A DNA stretch of 64,000 nucleotides from positions 161,520-225,519 of the forward strand of contig NZ_PEBH01000001.1 of the NCBI RefSeq assembly GCF_008698235.1, read 5' to 3'. The notes under the pieces were generated by a model. That model had not been told where the DNA came from and did not search any database. It was given only the letters and a program-made list of their open reading frames with translations. Origin of the DNA: Bifidobacterium rousetti (GTDB taxonomy: Bacteria; Actinomycetota; Actinomycetes; Actinomycetales; Bifidobacteriaceae). Positions 40,296-49,051 of the stretch are shown piece by piece (positions within the stretch are counted from its first letter, which is position 1; every line of letters starts with the position of its first letter). The position numbers and the translations under genes are program-made.

Positions 40296-41396
40296 TCACT
40301 CCCCGAAGAGGATCTGATCCCAGCTGGGGATCGCGGAGCGGCGCGTATGTCGTTTCGGCGCCTGCGCCGATTGGCCGTCCTGTGCGCCGTTGCCCGCGTC
40401 GTCGGACATATCGGACGCGCCGGCGGCCACGGTTCCCACGGAACCGGGGGACTTGCGGTCGCCGCCCTCCGGATCGGGGACCGGCGGCAGATCGCCATTC
40501 ACGCCGTCCGTCCGTTCCGGTTGCGCGGATTGCCGGGACGCATCGCCCTCCACGACGGGGATGTCCCCCATCGTCTCCGGGCGGGAGTCCCCGTTCGTCG
40601 CGTCCGCCGCGGCACCGCCCTCCGACGGGTCATCAGGCTCCGGCACGACGGGCATCAGCGACGTGGCGGAGGCGGCCCGTCCGTTCGCGACGGCGGGGGA
40701 GATGGGGAAGTCCATGTCACCGGCCGTCTGACTCGGCTGCGGGGCCATGGACTCTTCGATGATCGGCGCCAGATCGGGCCGGCGCATGTCCGACTCGCCG
40801 CCCAATCCCAGATTCTGCTCGCCGAGCAGCTTCTTGGCCGCGGGGTTGAGGCACACGACGGTGTTGTCGTGCATGTCCCACGTCCATTCGGCGCGCACCT
40901 TGCGCCCGGAGGCGAGGAACATCGCCGAGATGCGCCACGGCTCATGGCCGCGCCTCGTCGCCTGCCAGGAGAGCGTGCCGCGATCGACCCTCGCCATCGC
41001 GAGCGTCATGTAGATGAGGTCCTCGACCGTGCGCACGCGGCTCTCCTTGGGCGCCGGTATACGCTTGAACTGTTCGATCGCGTACTGCTTCTCCATCTGC
41101 ACCGACGCGGAGAAACGGCGCACCAGCGCCTGATCGAGGCCGTATCGTTCGGCGACCTGCGCGGGGTCCGCGCCGGCGCGGATCAGCTGCTGGATCCGGG
41201 AGATCGGCAGGGCGGCGTTCGCGCGCGGCTGACGCAGGCTGTGGGACTCCATGCGGATCTGCTTCGCCGCGAGCACCGCGCGTTCCAGCGCGTCGTCGAC
41301 CGTGACGACGAACCGTTCGCCGCCCGCTTCGAACACCAGGTCGCCCGCGTCGGAAACATGGTCGAGACGAGCCCCCCTCGGCGAATTCTCAGGCAT
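40296..41396 (-). CDS. sepH: Cell division protein SepH (DUF3071)
   Basis: A 366-residue homologue of SepH, which in Streptomyces binds FtsZ through a helix-turn-helix and stimulates ring assembly. Residues 8–60 form the N-terminal beta/alpha start (GDLVFEAGGERFVVTVDDALERAV); residues 60–105 hold the helix-turn-helix (ISRIQQLIRAGADPAQVAERYGLDQALVRRF). The conserved WRISAMFLASGRKVRAEWTWD core follows. A long disordered Pro/Asp/Gly-rich linker leads to the C-terminal SWDQILFGE signature. Confidence 0.92.
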   Translation of the reverse strand: MPENSPRGARLDHVSDAGDLVFEAGGERFVVTVDDALERAVLAAKQIRMESHSLRQPRANAALPISRIQQLIRAGADPAQVAERYGLDQALVRRFSASVQMEKQYAIEQFKRIPAPKESRVRTVEDLIYMTLAMARVDRGTLSWQATRRGHEPWRISAMFLASGRKVRAEWTWDMHDNTVVCLNPAAKKLLGEQNLGLGGESDMRRPDLAPIIEESMAPQPSQTAGDMDFPISPAVANGRAASATSLMPVVPEPDDPSEGGAAADATNGDSRPETMGDIPVVEGDASRQSAQPERTDGVNGDLPPVPDPEGGDRKSPGSVGTVAAGASDMSDDAGNGAQDGQSAQAPKRHTRRSAIPSWDQILFGE

Positions 41397-41509
41397 GCGC
41401 GCACCGCTTTCTGTAAAACTGGAGTTACTTCTTCAAGTATGCCCCACGTGTCGAACTTTACGAGTATTTCAAATCGTGTATTCTATGCCGAGTAAACGCA
41501 ACGGACCGC

Positions 41510-41534
41510 TATGATCATAACCGTTATGGTCATA
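41510..41534. promoter_or_regulatory. AT-rich palindrome in the sepH–DUF4193 divergent gap
   Basis: TATGATCATAAC, one C, then GTTATGGTCATA: 12-base arms with one mismatch. It lies 54 bases before the DUF4193 start, in an AT-rich stretch that is unusual for this GC-rich window. It looks like a dimeric repressor operator; no partner regulator is adjacent. Confidence 0.5.
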
Positions 41535-41587
41535 ATCATGATATGTCCGCGTCACCCAGGCGCGGACGTACGGACGAAAGGATCGCG

Positions 41588-41881
41588 ATGGCTCAGGATT
41601 ATGATTCCCCCCGTAACAAGGACGAGGACGAGGAATCGCTGCAGGCTCTGGGAAAGGGCTCTCAGAACTCTTCGAGCGACATCGACGACGACGAGAACGC
41701 CATTGCCGAGGACTACGAGCTGCCGGGTGCGGACCTGAGCAACGAGGACTCCTCCGTGACGGTCATCCCGATGCAGGGAGACGAGTTCATCTGCTCCGAG
41801 TGCTTCCTGGTCAAGCATCGCAGCCAGCTGGCCTACATGACCGACGACGGCCAGCCCGTGTGCCAGGAGTGCGCGGCCTGA
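41588..41881 (+). CDS. DUF4193 family zinc-ribbon-like protein
   Basis: A 97-residue acidic protein with an N-terminal MAQDYDSPR start, a highly acidic middle (DIDDDENAIAEDYELPGADLSNED) and a C-terminal CXXC-type pair (FICSECFLVKHRS…PVCQECA) that should bind zinc. This is the actinobacterial DUF4193 pattern; function unknown. ATG 41588 follows GAAAGGATCG. It ends one base before dut, consistent with cotranscription. Confidence 0.82.
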   Translation: MAQDYDSPRNKDEDEESLQALGKGSQNSSSDIDDDENAIAEDYELPGADLSNEDSSVTVIPMQGDEFICSECFLVKHRSQLAYMTDDGQPVCQECAA

Positions 41882-41882
41882 C

Positions 41883-42365
<483 letters not shown>

Positions 42366-42396
42366 ATCGCGTTGGTCCGAACAGCGTCAGGCGCGT

Positions 42397-42402
42397 TAGG
42401 AT
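42397..42402 (+). promoter_or_regulatory. -10 element upstream of rel
   Basis: TAGGAT lies 52 bases before the rel start, just after the dut stop codon. Confidence 0.45.
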
Positions 42403-42453
42403 AGAGAGCCAGAGAAAAGCCCGTGGCAAGGCGTGAACCGAGGGAGGTGGCAC

Positions 42454-44784
42454 ATGGCAGGCGATGAGATGGAATTCGATTCCGCACGCAAGCTGGGTTG
42501 CGAGGTCAGCACGGATCCGATCAATCCGCTGCTGCCGATCATGCAGGCGTGCCGTGTCCACCACCCCGGCGAGGACCTCACCATCCTCGAACGCGCCTAC
42601 CGTCGCGCGGTCATCCAGCATTCCGCCCAGCGGCGCAAGTCGGGCGAACCGTACATCATCCACCCGCTGGCCGTCGCGCAGATCCTCGCCGATCTCGGCA
42701 TGGGCCCGCTGGTCGTCGCCGCGGGTCTCCTGCACGACACGGTGGAGGACACCGACTACACGCTCGACCAGTGCCGCGCCGAATTCGGCGACACGGTCAC
42801 AGGCCTGGTGGACGGCGTCACCAAGCTGAGCAAGATGGAGTACGGCGATTCGGCGCAGGCCGAGACCATCCGCAAGATGGTCGTGGCGATGAGCCGCGAC
42901 GTGCGCGTGCTCGTCGTCAAGCTCGCCGACCGCGTGCACAACGCTCGCACCTGGCGTTACGTGAAGACCTCCAGCGCGGTCAAGAAGGCGCATGAGACGC
43001 TCGACGTGTACGCGCCGCTGGCCAACCGCCTCGGCATGAACGCCATCAAGACCGAGCTCGAGGAGCTGAGCTTCAAGGTCATCTATCCGAAGATCTACAA
43101 CGAGATCGTCGTGCTCGTGGCCCGCAGGGCCGGTCAGCGCGACGTGTACCTGAAGCAGATCCTCGCCGAGATCAACGAGGACCTCGACGCCCAGCACATC
43201 AAGGCGTACGTCACCGGACGTCCGAAGGACTACTTCTCCATCTACCAGAAGATGATCGTGCGCGGGCATGATTTCGCCAACATCTACGATCTGGTGGGCG
43301 TGCGCATCATCGTCGATTCGATCCAGGACTGCTATGCGGCGCTCGGCGCCGTGCATGCGCGGTGGAACCCGGTCCCCGGCCGGTTCAAGGACTACATCGC
43401 GATGCCGAAGCTCAACATGTACCAATCGCTGCACACCACGGTGGTGGGCCCCGGCGGCAAGCCCGTCGAGATCCAGATCCGCACGTGGGACATGCACCGT
43501 CGCGCCGAGTTCGGCATCGCCGCGCACTGGAAGTACAAGGAGAACGGTCAGGCCGGCCGCGCCCTGAGCTCGCCGGACAAGTCCGACCGCAAGCGCGAGG
43601 GCTCCGAGAACCAGGAGCTGAGCGAGGCCGACAACCTCAAGTGGATCCAGCAGCTCGCGGACTGGACGTCCGAGACGCCCGACTCCAACGAGTTCCTCGG
43701 CTCCCTCAAGGAGGATCTCGGCTCGGCCGAGGTGTACGTGTTCACGCCGAAGGGCAAGATCATCTCCCTGCCGGCGGCCGCCACCCCGATCGATTTCGCG
43801 TACGCCGTGCACACCGAGGTCGGCCACCGCACGATGGGCGCGCGCGTCAACGGCCGTCTGGTGCCGCTCGACACGAAGCTCGAGAACGGCGACACGGTGG
43901 AGATCCTCACCTCCAAATCCGACACCGCTGGCCCGTCGCGCGACTGGCTGAGCTTCGCCAAGAGCCCGAAGGCGCGCAACAAGATCCGCCAGTGGTTCTC
44001 GAAGGAGCGCCGCACCGAGGCGATCGAGGAAGGCCGTGACGAGCTGACGCGCGCCATGCGCAAGCGCAGCCTGCCGATCAACACGCTGCTGACCCCCGAG
44101 GCGCTGGTCGGCGTCGCCGACGAACTCAACTTCCCGAACGCCGACGGCCTGTTCGCCGCCATCGGCGACGGGCAGATCTCCACACAGAACGTCATCTCCC
44201 ATCTGGTCAAGGACGCCGGCGCCGACGAGGTCGACGAGGAGATCGAGCAGGAGGCGCTGCCGCTCAAGCCGGTCGAAAGCCGTCAGAAGGCCACCAGCTC
44301 GTCCGGCGTGTCCGTCAAGGGCGTGGGCGATGTGTGGGTCAAGCTGGCGCGCTGCTGCATGCCGGTGCCGGGCGACAAGATCATCGGCTTCATCACGCGC
44401 AACCAGGGCGTGTCCGTGCACCGCACCGACTGCCAGAACATGATCGATCTGGAGAAGCGCCAGTCCGAGCGCGTCGTCGAGGTGGAGTGGACCAGCACCA
44501 AGGGCGTGTTCATGGTCAAGATCCAGGTCGAGGCGCTGGACCGCCGCAACCTGCTGTCCGATGTGACGCGCGTGCTGTCCGATCACGGCGTCAACATCAT
44601 CTCCGGTTCGATCTCCACCGGCTCCGACCGCGTCGCCACCAGCCAGTTCAGCTTCGAAATGGCCGATCCGCAGCATCTCAACACGCTGCTCGCCGCCGTG
44701 CGCAAGATCGACGGCGTCTTCGACGTCTACCGCATCACCGGCGCGAAGGACTCCGCCGAGCCGCGCCTGCGCCGGATGAAGTAG
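42454..44784 (+). CDS. rel: Bifunctional (p)ppGpp synthetase/hydrolase
   Basis: A 776-residue RelA/SpoT enzyme of the stringent response. The N-terminal HD hydrolase domain is intact (HSAQRRKSGEPYIIHPLAVA, HDTVEDTDYTLDQC), the synthetase domain follows (RPKDYFSIYQKMIVRG…GVRIIVDS…YQSLHTTVVGP), then TGS (VYVFTPKGKIISLPAAATPIDFAYAVH), a conserved Cys-rich hinge (KLARCCMPVPGDKI) and a C-terminal ACT domain. It therefore can both make and degrade (p)ppGpp. ATG 42454 follows GAGGGAGGTGG; the GTG at 42433 precedes that site. Confidence 0.97.
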   Translation: MAGDEMEFDSARKLGCEVSTDPINPLLPIMQACRVHHPGEDLTILERAYRRAVIQHSAQRRKSGEPYIIHPLAVAQILADLGMGPLVVAAGLLHDTVEDTDYTLDQCRAEFGDTVTGLVDGVTKLSKMEYGDSAQAETIRKMVVAMSRDVRVLVVKLADRVHNARTWRYVKTSSAVKKAHETLDVYAPLANRLGMNAIKTELEELSFKVIYPKIYNEIVVLVARRAGQRDVYLKQILAEINEDLDAQHIKAYVTGRPKDYFSIYQKMIVRGHDFANIYDLVGVRIIVDSIQDCYAALGAVHARWNPVPGRFKDYIAMPKLNMYQSLHTTVVGPGGKPVEIQIRTWDMHRRAEFGIAAHWKYKENGQAGRALSSPDKSDRKREGSENQELSEADNLKWIQQLADWTSETPDSNEFLGSLKEDLGSAEVYVFTPKGKIISLPAAATPIDFAYAVHTEVGHRTMGARVNGRLVPLDTKLENGDTVEILTSKSDTAGPSRDWLSFAKSPKARNKIRQWFSKERRTEAIEEGRDELTRAMRKRSLPINTLLTPEALVGVADELNFPNADGLFAAIGDGQISTQNVISHLVKDAGADEVDEEIEQEALPLKPVESRQKATSSSGVSVKGVGDVWVKLARCCMPVPGDKIIGFITRNQGVSVHRTDCQNMIDLEKRQSERVVEVEWTSTKGVFMVKIQVEALDRRNLLSDVTRVLSDHGVNIISGSISTGSDRVATSQFSFEMADPQHLNTLLAAVRKIDGVFDVYRITGAKDSAEPRLRRMK

Positions 44785-44804
44785 CCTGTTCGCTTGTTCA
44801 TTGA

Positions 44805-44843
44805 GAGAGCCCCGATCCCGTGAGTTGGGATCGGGGCTCTCTT
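44805..44843 (+). terminator. Terminator after rel
   Basis: GAGAGCCCCGATCCC (44805–44819) pairs perfectly with GGGATCGGGGCTCTC (44827–44841), with a 7-base loop, followed by two T residues. Confidence 0.85.
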
Positions 44844-44928
44844 CCGTATTCGCGTTGCTCGCGTTGTTCGCACTGCTCTTGGCCGCGTCCGTCAGAGCGG
44901 GTCAGAGCGGGTCAGAGCGCGGCGGACA

Positions 44929-45468
44929 TCACTCGGCCACGTCGACGGACAGGATCACGGCCGGCTCGGTCGGACGGTCCATGCGGTCGGTCGGCAGCGC
45001 CTCGAGCTTGTCGACGACGGCCTTCGACTCGTCGTCCGCGACCTCGCCGAAGATCGTGTGGTGGCCGTCGAGCCACGGGGTCGGCACGGTCGTGATGAAG
45101 AACTGCGAGCCGTTGGTGCCGTGGACCTTGCCGTCCATGCCGCGGCGCAGACCGGCGTTCGCCATGGCCAGCAGGTAGGGACGGTCGAACTTGAGCGACG
45201 GGTCGATCTCGTCGTCGAAGTCGTAGCCGGGGCCGCCGGTGCCGTTGCCCAGCGGGCAGCCGCCCTGAATCATGAAGTCCTTGATGATGCGGTGGAAGGT
45301 CAGGCCGTTGTAGAACTTCTCGTGGGAGGGCTGACCGGTGTACGGGTCGGCCCACTCCTTCTCGCCGGTGGCGAGGCCGAGAAAGTTCTTCACCGTCTCC
45401 GGCGCCTTGTCGTCGAACAGGTTGATCGTGATGTCACCTTCGGAGGTGTGCATGATGATGGTACTCAT
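44929..45468 (-). CDS. Peptidyl-prolyl cis-trans isomerase, cyclophilin type
   Basis: A 179-residue single-domain cyclophilin that speeds proline isomerisation. Signature residues are [25 protein letters not shown] with the catalytic Arg in FHR, then [27 protein letters not shown]. No signal peptide is present, so it is cytoplasmic. A TAGACT -10 lies eight bases upstream of its ATG, pointing to a leaderless message. Confidence 0.94.
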   Translation of the reverse strand: MSTIIMHTSEGDITINLFDDKAPETVKNFLGLATGEKEWADPYTGQPSHEKFYNGLTFHRIIKDFMIQGGCPLGNGTGGPGYDFDDEIDPSLKFDRPYLLAMANAGLRRGMDGKVHGTNGSQFFITTVPTPWLDGHHTIFGEVADDESKAVVDKLEALPTDRMDRPTEPAVILSVDVAE

Positions 45469-45528
45469 AACGCCCCAGTCTAACGTATCGGCTTCAACGC
45501 TTCGTTCGCGCGGTGTCAGCGTGTGATG

Positions 45529-46209
45529 TCAGCGCGCGTGGTGGTCGATGCGGCGGGCTACCCAGTCGCCGAGCGACTGGATGACCTGCACGAGCACCAC
45601 GGACAGGACCACGGCCACGATCATCACGTCGTACTGGTAGCGCTGGTAGCCGTAGCGGATGGCGATGTCGCCGAGGCCTCCGGCGCCGACCGTGCCGGCC
45701 ATCGCGGAGTAGCCGAACAGGTTGATGAACGTGATGGCCGCGCCACGCACCAGCGAAGGCAGACTCTCAAAGAGCAGCACCTTGGTGACGATCTGCCAGT
45801 TGTTCGCGCCGAAGCTCTGCGCCGCCTCGATGAGTCCGCCGTCCACATCCGCGAGGGACTGCTCGACGACGCGCGCCACGAACGGGGCGGCGGAGATGAC
45901 CAGCGGCACCATCGCGCCCTCGACGCCGAGCGAGGTGCCGACGATCAGACGTGTGAACGGGATGATCGCCACCAGGAGGATGATGAACGGGATCGAGCGT
46001 CCGATGTTGACGATCCAGCCGAGCACCGTGTTGATCGCGCGATGCGGCCAGAGCGATTTCGGGCCGGTGATGGTCAGCAGCACGCCGAGCGGGATGCCGA
46101 GCACGTAGGCGAGCAGCGTCGACACGGCCGTCATGATGAGCGTGTCGCGCGTGCCCTCGAGCAGCAGTTCGCCGTAGTCGGCGATGAATTGCGAAACGAC
46201 CTGTCCCAT
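45529..46209 (-). CDS. metI: Methionine ABC transporter permease MetI
   Basis: A 226-residue inner-membrane permease with about five helices and the EAA loop (EAAQSFGANNWQIVTKVLLFESLPSLV) that contacts the ATPase. It shares a strand and operon with metN (two-base gap) and, further upstream, metQ. The set imports D/L-methionine; the substrate is assigned from the gene trio. ATG 46209 follows GGAGGATCGC on the minus strand. Confidence 0.88.
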   Translation of the reverse strand: MGQVVSQFIADYGELLLEGTRDTLIMTAVSTLLAYVLGIPLGVLLTITGPKSLWPHRAINTVLGWIVNIGRSIPFIILLVAIIPFTRLIVGTSLGVEGAMVPLVISAAPFVARVVEQSLADVDGGLIEAAQSFGANNWQIVTKVLLFESLPSLVRGAAITFINLFGYSAMAGTVGAGGLGDIAIRYGYQRYQYDVMIVAVVLSVVLVQVIQSLGDWVARRIDHHAR

Positions 46210-46211
46210 GG

Positions 46212-47024
46212 TCAGCGATCCTCCCTCGTAACGTCCGTGTCCGTGCCGGCGCCGGCCGCGTCGTCCTTCTCGTCGCGGCCGTTCTGCTCGTTCGCGCTGG
46301 CGATCAGCGCCTTGAGGATGTCGCTCTTCGGGTGCGCGAACAGCTCCGCGGTCTCACCGACCTCGACGATGTTGCCGCCGTCGATCATCGCCACGCGGTC
46401 GCAGATGTTGCGTGCCACGGCCAGCGAGTGGGTGATGATCACCAGGGTCACGCCGAGCTCGCGGTTGATGCGGCGCAGCAGGTCAAGGATCTGCACGGTC
46501 GTCGTCGAATCGAGGGCGCTCGTCGCCTCGTCGCACAGCATGATCTTCGGCTCGTTCGCCAGCGCGCGGGCGATCGCGACGCGCTGCTGCTGTCCGCCGG
46601 ACAGCTGGCTGGGGTAGCGGTCCTCGAAACCCTCGAGGCCGACGAGACGCAGCAGGCGGCGCCCGCGTTCGATGCGCTGGTCCTTCGGACGGTGCGCGAG
46701 CTCCAGCGGGAAGGTGACGTTGCGCAGCACGGTGCGCTGCTGGAACAGGTTGAAGTCCTGGAAGATCATGCCGATCTTCGTGCGAAGCTCGGCCAGCTCG
46801 CGGCCGGAGACGTGCGAGACGTCCTTGCCGTCGATGATCACCTTGCCCTCGGTGGGGCGCTCCAGCAGGTTGATGGTGCGCACCAGCGTCGACTTGCCGG
46901 CGCCGGAGGAGCCGAGGAAGCCGAACACCTCGCCGTCCTCGATGGTCAGGTTGATGTCGTGCAGCACCTCATGCGCGTCCGCGCCGGTGCCGTAGCTTTT
47001 CTTCAGATGGTCGAATTGGATCAT
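46212..47024 (-). CDS. metN: Methionine ABC transporter ATP-binding protein MetN
   Basis: A 270-residue ABC ATPase. Walker A is GSSGAGKSTL, the signature LSGGQQQRVAIARAL, Walker B IMLCDEATSALD, and the switch histidine follows in VIITHS. The C-terminal regulatory ACT-like domain found in E. coli MetN is missing or very short, so allosteric inhibition by methionine may be absent. ATG 47024 follows AAGGA; a longer in-frame start is less likely. A 14-base-pair hairpin separates it from metQ. Confidence 0.88.
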   Translation of the reverse strand: MIQFDHLKKSYGTGADAHEVLHDINLTIEDGEVFGFLGSSGAGKSTLVRTINLLERPTEGKVIIDGKDVSHVSGRELAELRTKIGMIFQDFNLFQQRTVLRNVTFPLELAHRPKDQRIERGRRLLRLVGLEGFEDRYPSQLSGGQQQRVAIARALANEPKIMLCDEATSALDSTTTVQILDLLRRINRELGVTLVIITHSLAVARNICDRVAMIDGGNIVEVGETAELFAHPKSDILKALIASANEQNGRDEKDDAAGAGTDTDVTREDR

Positions 47025-47060
47025 GAACAGTCCTTGTCGTGAAGGTCTCGGAAGACACGG

Positions 47061-47106
47061 CGATGCCGCACGGCGGGCGTCTGTCACGCCGGGCCGTGCG
47101 GCATCG
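47061..47106 (-). terminator. Hairpin between metQ and metN
   Basis: CGATGCCGCACGGC (47061–47074) pairs perfectly with GCCGTGCGGCATCG (47093–47106), and the loop can form a further GGCGT/ACGCC stem. Placed within the operon, it probably acts as a processing or attenuation element that keeps binding protein in excess over the ATPase and permease. Confidence 0.7.
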
Positions 47107-47143
47107 TACCGCTGGTCGGAAAGTGGATTGGACGACGGCCCGA

Positions 47144-47983
47144 TCAGAAGACCGGGACGACGGCGCCCTTGTAGTTGTCGTTGATGTAGTCGCGCACCTC
47201 GTCGGAGTTGAGGGCCTTCTTGAGCTCCTTGGTCTTGGCGGTGTCCTCGTTGCCCTCCTTGACCACAAGGATGTTCGCGTAGGTCTTGGCGGCCAGACCG
47301 TCGGCCTTCTCGAGCTGCAGGGCGTCCTTGGTCACGTCGAAGCCGGCCTGGATCGCGTAGTTGCCGTTGAGCGCGGCGATGTCGACGTCCTTGATGACGG
47401 TCGGCACGACGGCCGCCTCGAGCTCCTTGAACTGCAGGTTCTTCGGGTTGGAGGTGATGTCCTTCGGCGTGGCGTTGATGTCCTCCGGGTCCTTGAGTTC
47501 GATCAGGCCGGCGTCCTGCAGCAGCAGGAGGGCGCGGGCCTCGTTGGTGGCGTCGTTCGGCACGGCGACGGTGGCGCCGTCGGCGAGCGCGTCAAGCGAC
47601 GTGGTCTTGCCCGGGTACAGGCCGAACGGCTCGAAGTGCACCGTCTCGACGGACACCAGATGCGTGCCCTTCTCCTTGTTGAAGTTGTCGAGGTACGGCT
47701 TGTGCTGGAAGTAGTTGGCGTCGACCTCGCCGTCCTCGGTCGCGGTGTTCGGCTGCACGTAGTCGGTGAACTCCTTGACCTCCAGCTTGTAGCCGTCCTT
47801 CTCGAGGATCGGCTTGACGGCCTTGTTGAGGATCTCGGCGTGCGGGGTCGGGCTGGCGGCCACGGTGATGGTCTTGTCGTCCTCCGAGCTGGTGGCGGTG
47901 GAGGCGTTGCCGCACCCGGCCAGGCCGAACGCTGCCAGGGTGATCGCGGCGATGGCGGCCGCGGCGGTCTTCGTGAAACGCAT
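47144..47983 (-). CDS. metQ: Methionine-binding lipoprotein MetQ
   Basis: A 279-residue NlpA-family lipoprotein. The signal peptide MRFTKTAAAAIAAITLAAF ends at the lipobox LAGC, cysteine near residue 23. The mature part has ITVAASPTPHAEILN, YVQPNTATEDGEVDANYFQHKPYL and DATNEARALLLLQDAGLIEL, matching MetQ. It captures methionine outside the membrane and delivers it to MetI. ATG 47983 follows GAGAGGAAG. A TATAGT -10 lies upstream at 48037–48042. I see no SAM riboswitch in the 150-base leader. Confidence 0.9.
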   Translation of the reverse strand: MRFTKTAAAAIAAITLAAFGLAGCGNASTATSSEDDKTITVAASPTPHAEILNKAVKPILEKDGYKLEVKEFTDYVQPNTATEDGEVDANYFQHKPYLDNFNKEKGTHLVSVETVHFEPFGLYPGKTTSLDALADGATVAVPNDATNEARALLLLQDAGLIELKDPEDINATPKDITSNPKNLQFKELEAAVVPTVIKDVDIAALNGNYAIQAGFDVTKDALQLEKADGLAAKTYANILVVKEGNEDTAKTKELKKALNSDEVRDYINDNYKGAVVPVF

Positions 47984-48134
47984 GATGTTCTTCCTCTCAA
48001 TCGATAGCGACGGTTTGCCCGCCGTAACGATTGGCAACTATACAGACATGCGGGAGCCGGCCACGCGGTTTCGTAATCGACGTTTGTTATAAGGGGTTAT
48101 TCCGGGCCGTACCGGTTTACGTGTACCGTACGCG

Positions 48135-48947
48135 TCAGTCGAGCACGCCGAAGTGCCTGAGCGCGTTGAGCACGCCGTCATGGTCGACGTCGTCGGTCAC
48201 ATAGTCGGCCGCGCGCTTCGGCTCCTCGGTGGCGTTGCCCATCGCGACGCCGATCCCCGCGAACGCGAGCATCGTCGTGTCGTTGCCGCCGTCGCCGAAG
48301 GCCATGATCTGGTCGCGCATCCAGCCGTAATGGTCCATGAAGCGCTGGATGCCGACCGGCTTGCCGCCGTCCGCCGGGATCAGGTCGACGAAGTCGGGAT
48401 GCCACCGCACGCCCTGCACGTTGCGGCACAGGGAGACGATCTCGTCCTGCGCGTCGTACCCGATGTACGGGCTGATCTGGAACGTCTCGTGCGTCAGCGG
48501 ACGCGTATGCGGGTCGTCGATGAACACCTTTGGCGCGGTCTTGCCGAGCTGGCGCCATGTGGCGCGCATCGCCTCGGTCACCTGGTTGAAGTACACGTAG
48601 TCGGATTCGCAGTAGTTCGCCACGACGTCCGGATGGGCGTCGAGCCATGCGGTGATCGTGGCGATGTCGTCGCCGCCGAGAGGCTCCTTGGCGAGGAAGC
48701 CGTGCGGGTCGCAGCAGTACTGGCCGTTGAGCCCGACGATGCCGTCGAAGGTGATCGGGATCGTGTCGAGCACGACGGTCATGTGGCTCGGTGCGCGCCC
48801 CGAGCAGATGAACACCTTGATCCCCTTGGCCTGCAGCCGGTGCAACGCGCTGATCGTGGAGGCTGGGACCACATGCGTGACGAAGCTCGTCAGCGTCCCG
48901 TCGATGTCGAAGAACACGCCCTTGATGCCCGAACCCGCAGCCGTCAC
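48135..48947 (-). CDS. HAD-superfamily (Cof-type, IIB) phosphatase
   Basis: A 270-residue Cof-type hydrolase. Motif I is FFDIDGTL near residue 12 with both Asp residues; motif II is the Ser in FICSGRAPS; motif III Lys in KPVGIQRFMDHYGW; motif IV GDGGNDTTMLAFAGIGVAMGN. Such enzymes dephosphorylate sugar phosphates or flavin and pyridoxal intermediates; the substrate is unknown. GTG 48947 is set by GGGAGGTT upstream; a longer frame continues without any start signal. Confidence 0.87.
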   Translation of the reverse strand: MTAAGSGIKGVFFDIDGTLTSFVTHVVPASTISALHRLQAKGIKVFICSGRAPSHMTVVLDTIPITFDGIVGLNGQYCCDPHGFLAKEPLGGDDIATITAWLDAHPDVVANYCESDYVYFNQVTEAMRATWRQLGKTAPKVFIDDPHTRPLTHETFQISPYIGYDAQDEIVSLCRNVQGVRWHPDFVDLIPADGGKPVGIQRFMDHYGWMRDQIMAFGDGGNDTTMLAFAGIGVAMGNATEEPKRAADYVTDDVDHDGVLNALRHFGVLD

Positions 48948-49038
48948 GATGAACCTCCCGTTTCGCAGCCTCGGCGAGGACGGCGGCGGTCCGCCCCATC
49001 CTCCGATCACATTCCCAGTGTACAGGAGACGCAAGGGG

Positions 49039-49044
49039 TATCTT
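49039..49044 (+). promoter_or_regulatory. -10 element of a leaderless promoter for the M20 gene
   Basis: TATCTT ends eight bases before the A of ATG 49052, the same spacing seen at nadE, lhr, pknB and others. Confidence 0.45.
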
Positions 49045-49051
49045 GGGAGGC

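Noticed and set aside
47984..48134. SAM riboswitch upstream of metQ
   Set aside because: The 150-base leader has a -10 but no recognisable S-box or SAM-II/SAM-IV core.
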